Assembly (NCBI GenBank): GCA_029204225.1
Contig: CM055107.1
Coordinates: 42,470,007 to 42,534,006 of the forward strand
Source: Diphasiastrum complanatum
Taxonomy: Eukaryota > Streptophyta > Lycopodiopsida > Lycopodiales > Lycopodiaceae
Direction: 5' to 3'
DNA length: 64,000 nucleotides
A program made the position numbers and the translations under genes. Under the pieces are notes generated by a model, which worked only from the letters and a program-made list of their open reading frames with translations, had not been told where the DNA came from and ran no database searches. Numbering within the stretch: position 1 is the stretch's first letter; each line of letters begins with the position of its first letter. Below, in pieces: positions 1 through 10,874 of the stretch.

Positions 1-1922
1 CCACCACCACCTCCTCCTAGGCCGAGGGGCAGAAGAAGAGACCCTCCATGGCTCAAGGATATTCGGAAGTTTCAAAAGACAAATAATTTTCTGATTCCGA
101 AATCTCACATACAGAGGTCCATCAGGCAGGTGACAAGAAGTCTATCTGTAGATGTGAGATGGATGGTAACGGCAATTGAGGCGCTGCACACAGCATATGA
201 GGATTTCCACGTGAAATTTTTTTCTGATACTATTGTTGCAGCTGTCCATGCCAAGAGGGTGACCATAATGCCCAAGGATTTCAACATAGTGTTCAGGCTT
301 TGGGACACATATGACAAGTTTGTTGTATACTTTAGACCTGCTCTCTCCTCTCCTCCAAAATAAGATTTAGGGAAGATAAAACACAAGCAATCTCAACCAA
401 CCCGGTCTTTTATTAGTATACAGAGCAGGAGTGTTTCAAAGAAGAGGAGGTCTCTTGACCCTCCATCTAAAACGAGGGATTTTTCCAAGCCAACTCCTTT
501 GAATACTATTCTTTCTTCTATTCATTCCCCTCCTAATTCTCCTCCTAATTCTCCTTCTTCTCCTCCTAAGTCTCTTTCTTCTCCTTCCACTCCATCTTTA
601 ACTTCTCCTGCTAAATCTTCCTCTCCTAATAAATCTCCACCTCCTAAATCTCCTCCTCCTCCTAAACCTGTAAATATTAGATCCCCTCCTCCTGTTGTTG
701 GAAGCGATTTAGATGATTTTGTTAGTGTAAAGGTAGAATCAAGTTTGAATGACAATTCTTTATGTGGTTTATCTGTGTTACTTCCAGCACCCCCTGCACT
801 TGCCTTTGTAAATAGTCCTCAATATGTACAGTATGACCAATTGTTAAATAGTATCTTAAAGGTTTAGGTCCTCGATACAGTTTTAGGATGTCGAAGACCA
901 ATGCTGGTCTCCCCCTTTCTAGTTTAGATACTGCTGAATTAGAAAGTAGGGATAAAATGCTAGGGAACAATGTAGGAGGTGGGGCCATTCAGTACTGGAT
1001 GGAATTCTTCCAGACCCCATTGTTTATAGATGTTGCATTGTTTTCCCTTCAATTCATGGCAGCATTTAATTTTCCTGATTTCAAAAGTTTGCACGATGAT
1101 ATGCTCCAATACGTCAGATTGGGGACTCCAATTCTCGTACTGCCATACATAACAAAGTAAGTGACTATTTTTCAGATTTTATTTGATTGAATTTTAATTT
1201 CACATTGATTCTCATAAATTTCTTGTTTTCTGATTTCAATGATCATTGGAGCTTATATGTGTTGTCCATGCACGTCAATGATGAGGGTGTGTGTAATTCG
1301 GTTTGTTTGAAGATGAACTCTATTACACACACACACACACACACACAATTGTCAGGACCCATATACAGAAAATACTGGAACTATTTCCAGTACCAAATAC
1401 AAAAGCATACTCAAAGCTGAAAATGGTTGATGCAGAGGTATAAATTTTTCGTTATCAGTTTGACGCGCCCTTGTAGTTATTGATTGGTTTATTTTTCCAA
1501 CGTGCGCGCTGATCCGATATTCAATCAAAAATTTTTGATATCGGATCGACGCGCACTTGTTTCTGTTGTAGATTTTATTCTTACATCCTGCGCGTTGATC
1601 CAATATCTCGTAATGTTCAAATTTGGATTCTGCAGTCCTCCCAGCAGGTTGATTCTGTCAACTGTGGCTGGTATACCGTATGCAATGCCAAACACTTTTT
1701 TAATTGGCTTGCATTAACTAATCTTTGATTAATTACATTTAACTGTGTTTATTTTTTTTTCAGTTTAAATGCCCGAAGGTCTCCCCAATGGAGATAATGC
1801 ACTTCAGGCAGGAGACCATAAAGATTGTGATAGAAAATTCATATCCAATTGCAGTGGCCGAGTGTTCTCCATCCAAGCTACTTCCAACTGGAGAAATGGA
1901 TTTAGAGATCATAGATAGTTGA
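1..1922 (+). pseudogene. Histone-H3-fold plus C48/Ulp1-like protease gene, decayed, 5' end outside window
   Basis: From base 1 the + strand reads a proline/arginine-rich lead (PPRPRGRRR), then a segment aligning without gaps to core histone H3: the alpha-N region (LKDIRKFQK), helix 1, a loop with RW, helix 2 (EALHTAYEDF), and HAKRVTIMPKD exactly as in H3. RW, FSD and KDF at their positions recall centromeric H3, but loop 1 has ordinary H3 length. A TAA at 361-363 can be removed by a possible 99-bp intron 325-423 (GTATAC...TACAG, phase 0). A proline/serine-rich linker follows to about 864, then after a one-base frame change a C48 peptidase-like part: GGGAIQYWMEFF, LVLPYIT (donor GTAAGTG at 1157), DHWSLYVL (His box, 1241 on), HIQKILELFP (1360 on) and QQVDSVNCGW (Gln and Cys, 1630 on). 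A last exon at 1764-1922 ends in TGA. The catalytic Asp is not clear. Whether the histone fold and protease form one protein is inference. Confidence 0.6.
1325..1347. repeat. (AC)n microsatellite
   Basis: About 12 AC units lie just before a possible acceptor (TTGTCAG at 1349-1355), within the protease-like part of the 5' gene. Expansion here may have disturbed that intron/exon boundary. Confidence 0.9.
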
Positions 1923-2095
1923 TTCTGTTTAAATATTCGTCTCAATTTATGTGGATGAAACACATGTACAAAAACTTTTAATAGAAATATACTTACAGTT
2001 TTTCTATGGTTGTTCTTACATGTTTTTTTTTCTCTTATCAATTCAGGTTATGATTCATTTATCTTCAATTTCTACTGTTTTTCGGCATGTTTGTG

Positions 2096-2303
2096 TTTCA
2101 TAGCCTTGGTCTGCCTTACCTTTACCATGGTCTTTTTTTGGATAAGTTCAAAATGATAATCTGATCGAACCTTTGCCACAACCAATCCAAACATGCGACA
2201 TTAGTTCACTTAGATTTGTCACAGCAAAGCTTTGATCAGATCATCATCTGAACATATCCAAATATGCCAAGACAAGGAAAATACAGACCAAGGCAATGAA
2301 GAC
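2096..2303. mobile_element. Fold-back MITE
   Basis: The left arm (CCTTGGTCTGCCTTACC ... GGATAAGTTCAAAATGAT) pairs as an inverted repeat with the right arm (ATCATCTGAACATATCC ... ACAGACCAAGGCAAT). Arms are roughly 80-90 bp with mismatches and the loop is about 40 bp. There is no coding capacity. It separates the two copies of the Ulp1-like terminal exon. Confidence 0.6.
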
Positions 2304-2370
2304 CAAAAATACAACTGATATATACGAGACTTCAACAAGGGCAAGTGTTCAACTGGAGTTCAAGTGACTG

Positions 2371-2500
2371 AAGATCTTCCCAATGGAGATAGTGCATTTC
2401 TTGCAGGAGAATGAATCTTGCTATCGAAAACTCATATTATCCAATTGCAATCGCATTGTGTTTTTCACTATGGAAATGGAGATCATAGAAATGAATGAGC
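2371..2500 (+). pseudogene. Second, degenerate copy of the Ulp1-like terminal exon
   Basis: The stretch matches the exon at 1778-1915: CCCAATGGAGATA, GCAGGAGA, ATCCAATTGCA and GGAGATCATAGA recur in the same order and spacing, with substitutions and small indels. In this copy the frame is broken. It indicates a local duplication of the 3' end of the protease-like gene. Confidence 0.6.
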
Positions 2501-2735
2501 CTCATAAAAAAAGTGGTTCATATATATTCTTAAATGATGTATACAAAAAATTGTATTGCATAATACAAAATTCCATAGTTCATAATCTATGGATCTTCAA
2601 TTTTGATGGACGTTCGAATGTCTTTGCATTTTATATTCTCTTCATGTCTTACTCTTACCTACACAAGAGAAGTTGTTTAGTTATATATTTTATGAAACTG
2701 ATTTACTTAGAAATAAAAAAAAAAAAGGGATATTT

Positions 2736-3933
2736 TTATATGGCATAACAAACCTTTACACGATTCAATCGAAATTGATAGTACTGAGGTAGATCGAATT
2801 GCAACATGTCTAGTTTTAATCGAATGTGATTGAGACACCAATCTTCCTCGACTTCAACCATTGCAAGAATGTTGTCATTTCTTTTCACTGTTATCTGAAG
2901 TTGCTCTTGAGGGTTTATACCAAAATCTTGATCAAGTGGCTTCCAAACATTTTTGCATTTAATCATCTTCTATAATACAGCAGCAAAGTGAGCATTTGCT
3001 TTTCGATGTGATATCTAAATGTCATGGATGAGTAACATACTCTGCACTCAACTTGCTGATTTTGTTTTGTATCCCAACCATCATCCAACAACTTGGCGAT
3101 TATATCAGCACTCAAGTCTTTACAAATAAACATTTTTTTCGTTCTCCGAACATTGCATTTGGAAAAAAAATCAACAAAAATTGTTAAAGGTAGATACCAA
3201 CTTAATCTATTATTCTTTGATCCAGTGCTGCATTTTAATATACTCTGAATATCAATATATAGTCTAGATCAAAAACTTTCTGAAATTGCTGCATCAGGAG
3301 AAATCCATTCCTCACTCGAAAAATCTGGTAGAGGATATGGCTCTAATCTACCAACTAAACCATTTTTATCAAGAAAATATGTGTGATCATAATAAAAAAC
3401 TCTCGACTCTAGAAGTGATTTTAGATAACGACCTTTATATTGTAAAATACTGATATCTGAATGTATGACATCAATTATTCCTGCAATCGATTGAACTGAT
3501 TGCCATTCAAAGAAATTTGATAGATACAAATCTGCAAAACCAACAAAAACATCTCAAGAAAAATATAATTTAAAGACAATGATAAATATAAAGAAATTGA
3601 ATCTGAAAACTTACAATTGCATTTCCTTCTATCATTTGGATTCAAATCATGAATGTTGAGCTCATTGTGAAGATAAGCATGCTAAACTAAAACTTTCGCG
3701 ATAGATTGACCGGCAGGTGATACTTTAAAATCCATTATCTTGCCTTTCCAAGAGCTTCTATACATGTTATCCGATCTTTTTCTTTTTCGGAATGAGCCTT
3801 TTGCAGAGGGATGCATCAAGATCCATTAATATTTCCGATATATTCTTGGTATCCATTGATCTTTTGCATTTTTTTCATTGCAAATATTGATTGCATCAAT
3901 GGTTCCTCTTGGTCTCCGATTACGTGTAGCCAT
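2736..3933 (-). pseudogene. Unrecognised multi-exon gene, degenerate
   Basis: No family is recognised. A first exon starts at ATG 3933 (MATRNRRPRGTIDAI...) and runs to 3615. A consensus donor GTAAGT (3614) and acceptor TTTTGCAG (3532) define an 83-bp intron with matching phase 1, and exon 2 continues YLYLSNFFEWQ... to a TGA near 3270. Further downstream, open blocks read MFICKDLSADIIAKLLDDGW (with VECRVC soon after) and, at 2966-2736, a block with alternating strand/helix character (ILAMVEVEEDWCLNHIRLKL) that could be a beta-grasp fold; that is a guess. In-frame stops (TAA within exon 1 after IYRKY, TAG after AKVLV, TGA after exon 2) argue for a pseudogene. It converges on the histone/Ulp1-like gene and may belong to the same element. 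Confidence 0.4.
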
Positions 3934-4365
3934 TATTCGAAAATACGAGTACGCAAGCTGAGATCGGAGAGAATGTAGAGATTGCGAGGTAAACAAGAAT
4001 GACAAGAAAAATGAGAGATAGAATGAAGAAAATGAGAGGTATACCTATAAATGACAAGAAGCTCCTTAACTACAAGGATTAGTTAACCACAGTTTATGAA
4101 TATTGACGTCAAATCAACCTCGAGTGAACAATGACGGGCAGCATAAGAGTATTCAGGCAGTAACTGTGGTCCAATCACAATTGTTTGCTCTGCCCGGCGA
4201 GATATTTGAAAATCACAAAAATTTGGCCGGAAAAGTTAAATACAATTTTCGTCGGTCACCCATTGTTACAGTTCGTCACAGATGGACACCATTCATTGGG
4301 ACACATAAGCGTTGAAAGCGTGCGAAGTCAAAAATAGCACCTTGACAAAGGGCCCATTTTGAGTT

Positions 4366-5682
4366 CTAATATCCCCTAATGTCCATCTCCTTTGTCATGA
4401 CATGCTCCCTCACAAAGTGATATGCCACCTCAATATGCTTGTTCCTAGCATGAAAGATAGGATTGGTTGCCAACTTTTGGGCTGATAGGTTGTCACAAAA
4501 GATGATTGGGCTCTCTGAAAAATCCAGCAAGTGAAGATCTTTGATCATCCTCTTGATCCATTCCATCTCCTTTGTGCAATGTGTAAGTGCTTTGTACTCG
4601 GCCTCACTAGATGACAATGAGATAGTGGCTTGTTTCTTTGACATCCATGATATAGCTCCATCATCTATGAAAATACAATAAGCACTTATGGATTTCCTAT
4701 CCATTGTATCTCCAGCATAGTCCAAATCTGAAAATCCAAACAAGTTAGATGATGATCCCTCATACAATATGCCAAAATCTCGAGTTCCCATGATATACCT
4801 CAAAACTCGTTTTCCTAGCTTCCAATGCTCCTCTCACTAGGATCTTGCATGAATTGACTCAATCTTCCAACACAATAGCTTAGATCTGGTCTAGTAATGG
4901 TTAGATAGATGAGTGAACTAACTTTCTTCCTATAGAAAGTAATGTCCTTGAAGAATCTTTCATTACCTCTTATAGTTAGCTTTACATGATATTCCATTGG
5001 TGTATCACAAGCTTTTGCATCTACCATATAAAATCTTTCTAGGATAGAATTAGCATACTTCTCTTGACAAATGAAAGTAGATTGAGAAGTTCTAATCACT
5101 TCTATTCCTAAAATGTAATGCAAGTGACCAAGATCATGCACCTCAAATTTCTTCTTAAGAGCACCCTTGATATCCTCCACAACTTGATTGTTTCCACCAC
5201 TCAAGATAATATCATCCACATAGATTAGCAAGATGGTAACATCATTTCCAGCAAACCTATAATAACGTGAACGATCATATACTCACTCATAACAAAGTCT
5301 TGAGAGAGTAAAAAAGTGCTAAGCTTAGCATACCAACTCTTTTGTAGTAAACACACATACTTTGGCTTTGTAGAATAAATGTAGCTCTCAGGTTGTTCCA
5401 TGTACACTGCCTCCTCAAGATCACCATTTAAAAATACATTTGTAATGTCCAATTGCCATAGATCCCATCCATAAAGAGTAGCAAGAAAAATGATGAAAAA
5501 ATACTCACCATCTTTGCCACAGGTGCAAAGGTTTCATCATAGTCATGATCAATACCATGTTCTTGAGCATATCCTTTTGCCACCAACCTTGTCTTGTACT
5601 TGATGATAGATCCATCTTGGTTTGTCTTCACCTTGAAGATCCATTTGCATCCAATAGCTTTCTTGTCCTTGTCGAAAATCAA
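4366..5682 (-). mobile_element. Ty1/copia reverse transcriptase-RNase H fragment
   Basis: On the minus strand the blocks run in normal order. 5682-5428 is the RT start (AIGCKWIFKVK, KARLVAKGYAQ-like, FAPVAKM). 5452-5225 has MDITNVFLNGDLEEAVYM. 5231-4815 has the catalytic MLIYVDDIILSG and LGHLHYILGIEV. 4803-4366 is RNase H (FSDLDYAGD, SKKQATISLSSSEAEYKAL, HARNKHIEVAYHFVREHV). Frames change at each joint, so it cannot be translated whole. Gag and integrase are absent; the 5' side stops at the LTR at 5683. It is a dead fragment. Confidence 0.9.
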
Positions 5683-6284
5683 TGGGAATGAGCGGAAGTT
5701 GATGAGCGAGCTTAGTGTAGGATCGGAAGCGCCACAGTTAGCAACAGAATAATCAAGATGAATGATTCATACATATGTGCAAATGAACGATACAGTACTG
5801 AGACTGAAATTGCACTCTGATTAATATCAACAATGAATACAATTGCTTGAAGTAATAACTTCAGCTGATTGAGCGTGATAACGTTGGCTACAAAAACTCG
5901 AACAATCAGAAGAAATTTTATGATGAAGATTCTAGGATTGATATATTGCAAAATATCTACAACAACTTTTTGTTGCAGTTATTACAACCGCCTCATTAGA
6001 GTTAATGAATATACAGTGGGCGGACTATCAACCTGAAGTTGTTGGGTCGGATTTTAGACCAACAATATCAAAATTTACAAGTATCAAAAAATTATACAAT
6101 GACTCAAAAATATATACAAACTCGAAAAATATAGAATATTTCGAGTCGATACAGTATCGAAGAATTCTAGAAAGTTCGGTCCTGAATTTTTTGATCTTTT
6201 GTTCAAAAATTCGAGCCTTCTGTTTCTGGGTTTTCAATATGCTCATTATTGAATGGATTTGAGGCTGAACATAAAATTCCAATA
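5683..6284 (-). repeat. Solo/orphan copia LTR (family X, copy 1)
   Basis: The sequence starts TGGGAATGAGCGG and ends AATTCCAATA. It matches the LTRs at 61118-61790 and 63294-63860 over most of its length (GATCGGAAG, CACTCTGATTAATATCAA, GGATTTGAGGCTGA). Orientation is inferred from the copy at 61.1 kb, where a polypurine tract abuts the end. No matching second LTR lies beside the adjacent RT fragment. Confidence 0.7.
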
Positions 6285-6329
6285 GTCCGACCACAAAATG
6301 CATGGAAATATCTTTCCACTTCTTGCTGG

Positions 6330-6575
6330 GAATTTCCAACGGATGCATGGGACATCCTAGCAACCCTCTACGATATGAGGGATGTCTCATCCAAACTCCA
6401 TTTGAGGAAGAAATTCTTCACCCTGAGCATGTCTTTCAGTAAGTGTTTCAAGCCATATCAACACTTTCCAATATCTTATGGAACAGATGACTGCAACTGG
6501 CTCTGTCATAGAAGATACCGATGTTGTCATGACTCTATTTTGAGTCTTCCTAAGGCCAATGAGAATTGTGTTGGA
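6330..6575 (+). pseudogene. Copia gag fragment 1
   Basis: The reading AWDILATLYDMRDVSSKLHL, then after frameshifts HINTFQYLMEQMTATGSVIE, parallels the gag copy at 6895-7486. It is a short decayed gag (UBN2/retrotran-gag type) piece placed just after the family-X LTR. Confidence 0.65.
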
Positions 6576-6894
6576 TTTATCTCCTCTATTCTCCTAAATC
6601 TTATATTAATCTGCCTCCATTCATGCTGCATTTTTACTCACGTTGCCGCACAGTCTGCATATTTACATGTAAAATAAGACAAACGAATAAAACGTGATTG
6701 TTTGCCTCCATTCATGCTGCATAAATACAAGTAAATTTTCACAGGCGAAGAAAAGGCAAAATCTTCACCAACATTCATCTCAGCAAAAGCTGACGTCACG
6801 GCCCTTTTCACGCTCACCCCATGCAACTGTGCTAACAGACTTGACAACGACAGCAGCCACCCAGAGCCAATTACCATCTGTGGAAATTTAATAT

Positions 6895-7486
6895 GAAAAT
6901 TGTACTAATGGCTAAAGAATTGTATGACGTTGTTACAAGTGCAGAAGGAAAACCCGAAGCAGACGACGCAACAATCGTCAGATGAAAGCTGAAGGATGGA
7001 AAGGCTTTCGCGCTGATCATCTTCAACATTACGGATACCCAGATCGGCCATGTATCCGAGGCCCAGACATCAAAAGAAGTCTGGGACATCTTGAGCACAC
7101 TATACGAAGTGCGAGATATAGCTTCCAAGCTACATCTCAGGAAGAAATTTTACTCCCTCAAGATGGCGAATGGTGATTCCTTGCAAAATCACATTAATCA
7201 TTTCAAGAACCTGCTAAGGCAAATGGCCGCTGTCGGATCTGTCATAGATGATCAAGACGCAGTAATGCAACTGCTTACAAGCTTGTCAAGCTCATACAAC
7301 AGCTGGGTGATAATCATCACGACTCATCCAGAACTGACTCTTTCGAGAGTCATGACTATGTTGCAGGAAGATACGCGGAGGAACGAAGCCTCCCGAGAAC
7401 AAAAGGTTTTTGCGAGGAATGGGACAACAGTTTTTTACTCGGGATTTCGGGCACCCGAGAAATGCGAGGAATGCAACATACTGTAG
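6895..7486 (+). pseudogene. Copia gag fragment 2
   Basis: Frame 2 reads MAKELYDVV..., KAFALIIFNITDTQIGHVSE, VWDILSTLYEVRDIASKLHL and SYNSWVIIITTHPELTLSRV, the typical copia gag domain. One in-frame TGA at 6983-6985 interrupts it, and no complete zinc knuckle follows. Integrase of a copia element follows directly, so both may come from one element that lost protease and linker. Confidence 0.75.
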
Positions 7487-8225
7487 ATTTTACACAGGAA
7501 CCGCCAACCGCCCAAGGCGCACCTCCCTTTAATAAAAAAAAGCCTTTGGAAATGGTTCATACTGATATCTGTGGTCTTATGAATGTTCCTTTATTAGATG
7601 ATGCTCAATACTTCATTACATTCATAGATGATTATACAAGGATGTGTATTGTGTATTTCATAAAGCAAAGATCCAAGGCATTTGAAATGTTCAAGGAATT
7701 TCAAGCTTTTGCAGAAAGGACTACAAAACACAAACTCATCCTTTTAAGGTGTGATGGAGCAGGAGAGTACATTTCTAATGAATTCCTAGACTATTGCAGA
7801 CAAAAGGGCATTACACAATAAGTTACTACAGCTTATACTCCCCAACACAATCGAGTTGTCGAAAAAGAAGAAATCTAACTTTGGTGGAGGCAGCCAAGTG
7901 CATGCTTGCACATGCACATCTTCCCAAAAGATAATGGGCCGATGCAATTGGAGCAGCCAATTACCTCTTCAATCGAGTATTGAAAACTTCTTCATATCCA
8001 AAATCTCCATGGTGGGGGAGGAAGCCGAGTATTGCTCATGCAAAAGTTTTTGGATGCTTAGCACATGTGTTTGTGCCAAAGGAAAAAAAAACATCAATCA
8101 TTTGGGATTGGGCACTGCCTCAGTTTCGTAATATCCTTCATTTCTCTTTGAATACTTGTCAGAAGTTGATGGAATCAGATGCACATATTTTCTATTGGAA
8201 AGACACTACCCCTACTTGTGATTAG
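7462..8225 (+). pseudogene. Copia integrase fragment
   Basis: The reading is MVHTDICGLMNVPLL, YFITFIDDYTRMCIVYF and LRCDGAGEYISNEF (first and second Asp), then TAYTPQHNRVVEK (Glu of DDE) after a stop at 7819. After a frame change it continues VEAAKCMLAHAHLP, WADAIGAANYLFNRVLK and KVFGCLAHVFVPKEKK. RT and RNase H are missing; non-coding sequence follows 8225. It is non-functional. Confidence 0.85.
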
Positions 8226-8229
8226 AGGT

Positions 8230-10720
8230 CAATTAGAGATCAAATTAGAATCTGTTTTTTCAGATCTGATCTGCTAATTGAAATGGCCAGCAAGTAGAAA
8301 TCATTTCTTTTCTTCATTCATCAAATTGGCGTAGAGTAGAGTTCATATAGATTTGAACTAGGATCAAATTTAGGATCCACAGCTTGCTGGTTTTTCCATT
8401 TCTACTTGCATGCCAGTTGCATGTCAAGTTTTTACATTGCATGTTCCATTCCTAGTTTTCTTAGGATTAAGTAGACCTTGAAATCAACATCACTAGGGTC
8501 CCGAGTTCATAATTTCAAGCTATTCTAGCATCATCATTTTACAACATCTTACACCTAACCTAACGTGTAATCATAGCAGGTACAACTAGACTCTGCTAAA
8601 ATCACAAAATCAGAGTGAATTTTGTGCAAAATCATCCTTGGAATGATCTTAAAACTCAAAAACAATACATAGCATTCATTCATGCATTTTGAAATCTAGC
8701 TACATCCTCAAGGAACCCCTTTTTATAGAAACACAAAGGTCAAAAGGAGTAAATCTACATACAACTGTAAAATTGACACGGCGATGTTCTCTTTATTAGG
8801 GCTTCATCCCATTCTTAGAACTCATTAGATTTCTTGTTATTCCCTCAAATAGGCATGCCTAACATGAATGCAGGCTTTTTCCTGCAAACTGTTTCTCATA
8901 TTCATAAGCTCACAGTCAATCATACATAATATCATAGTTGCCCATTCCGGAACGAAACGTGTAATGAACACGTTCCATTCCGGAACCTCACCAATGTTTT
9001 TTTTAAAACATTTTTTTAACAAAGGAAAACAAGTGATACTGAGTGGAGATCCGATTGGTTGATAACCATCCAGAAATGCGCGATGACTGCACACAATGCC
9101 ATCACTATGACATGGTTTTCAGGATGATTAACCATCGAGGGATAGATATGCGCTCCATGCAGGAGACAATCATCGAGACATGTGCGATTGAGACAACCAT
9201 CCAGTTCCGTGTTTTCTTTGTTGTAGAATCATCAATTAATTGACACTTATTGCTACTTTCAGATGCTCTTTATGCTATGTTTCAAATTCAACATAATATG
9301 TGAAAAGGAAATTTCAAGAAATCAGGTAGGGGCAGCACCACACTAGAATGATAATGGATTACCCACATCAATCACTGGGAACAGAAAAGGAGGACGACTA
9401 AGGAGTCCTCACTATGGTGGCCAAGCTTCCAGCTCCAATTGATTCTGGCTAGATAAATAGATAGAACAAGATTTTCACAAAAAACTACACATTTCTTGCA
9501 TATCAAGATGCGTCCCTCAAAAAGAAGGAAGATGCGGCAGATGCGGCCAGCATGTGCCTGTGTTTTTATATCTAAAAAAAAAGTTCCGACCCAGTACGTT
9601 CCGACATGAGGCATGAGGCATTAAATGGCATGCTATATGGAAAATAAAGGGGAAGTTGATCTTTGTGAATATATACAATTGTAAAAGCTAATCAATTAGC
9701 GCATCCGTATTACGTGGCCTGATCAACATGCTCCTAAACAATCTGAAATTCGAGCCAAACCTCCATTAAACACCATAATGGACACAATTCTAGACTATCT
9801 TGGTGTGATGGGAAGGTACCATATTCACAAGATCAAAAGAGATAATTTGTAGAGTCATCATTTAATGCTTGAAGAATATTATATGGGAGATTTAAAAAGA
9901 CGTGAAATATCTGTAGCACAGCCATCAACTCTACCAAAAGATCAAATTTGAGCTGGCTAACATTGTTTCAGGTCTCAGTAGGACCTCTGCGCACAAAGTG
10001 GCTGTTTGAAAACATATAGGATCAAAATTTTCTCGTCTAGTCCCAACTGGAAGCACTGACATTCAGCAACAAGAAGTTAAGAATTAAAAGATAAGAAAAA
10101 AATAAAGCAGCCAGAAATCTACAAATCACAATCAGCTTTATGCTCCAGATCAGGATTGCAACAAAGAAGTAGACAGCAAAATATAGCTAACAAATGGATA
10201 CAAAGTTACACACATATATAAATAGGATTCATATTGATGATTGAACTAACAGCATTTGGCTGTCATATCATTGTGATCCAAGAAGAAGAACAAATACTTT
10301 ACATCAGAGTACTTGCTTGTTTCTTATAAACAAATGGACATTTTAGCAGGATATGAGATATTCTATACAAGAACCATTCATTCTCAATTTCCTGGAAATA
10401 AATAGGGAACAATAACCTTTTGGTGAAGAGTTACAAACTTAATGACAGTAAAAGCTCACCTTGAGGTTCTTCATGGAATGTCTATTTGTCCCAATGAAGT
10501 TGGGTATGGTTATCAATTGAGTGGCCAGCTTTTAAAAATTTGTAGCTGAGAATATCACATCACCATCTTTGTCTTTAGGATGAAGCCCAGAGTCATGTGA
10601 AACACCTCCTCAACTCTATGCTCCATCCAGATTTCCTCTAGGCGAATGATCTTTTCCACCAGCAACTTCATCAAGAGTAGCTAGCTGACTGCAACCTGAT
10701 CCACCAATTCACACCAATTT
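8230..10720. other. Intergenic, no gene recognised
   Basis: AT-rich, with only short random frames. 8934-9030 holds a CATAGTTGCCC start, two ATTCCGGAAC palindromes and T-tracts, resembling the palindrome-rich element ends elsewhere in the window. No RNA gene was seen. Confidence 0.6.
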
Positions 10721-10722
10721 TC

Positions 10723-10860
10723 TTAAGCTTTAGCGTACCTATTCAGTGAAGCACTTTTGGATGTGTTGTGTTTTTGAGCCCTTTTCGGGACATGATTGGC
10801 AGCACATACTCCACAACGCACATCTCCATCAACACAGCAGATGCCAAGTAAGGATGTACA
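10723..10860 (-). pseudogene. Frame-shifted PPR E-motif remnant
   Basis: Just past the TAA of the PPR frame, another minus frame reads TSLLGICCVDGDVRCGVCAA, close to the start of the plant PPR E motif (SLLGACR-x2-GDVE-x4-AA). It then degenerates and stops at 10723-10725. It shows the gene once had an E-type C-terminus. Confidence 0.6.
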
Positions 10861-10874
10861 TTATGTGATTCTTC

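Noticed and set aside
499-867. Stand-alone extensin-like proline-rich protein
   Set aside because: No ATG start, and it continues in phase with the upstream H3-fold exon and, after one base, with the protease-like part; better read as a linker.
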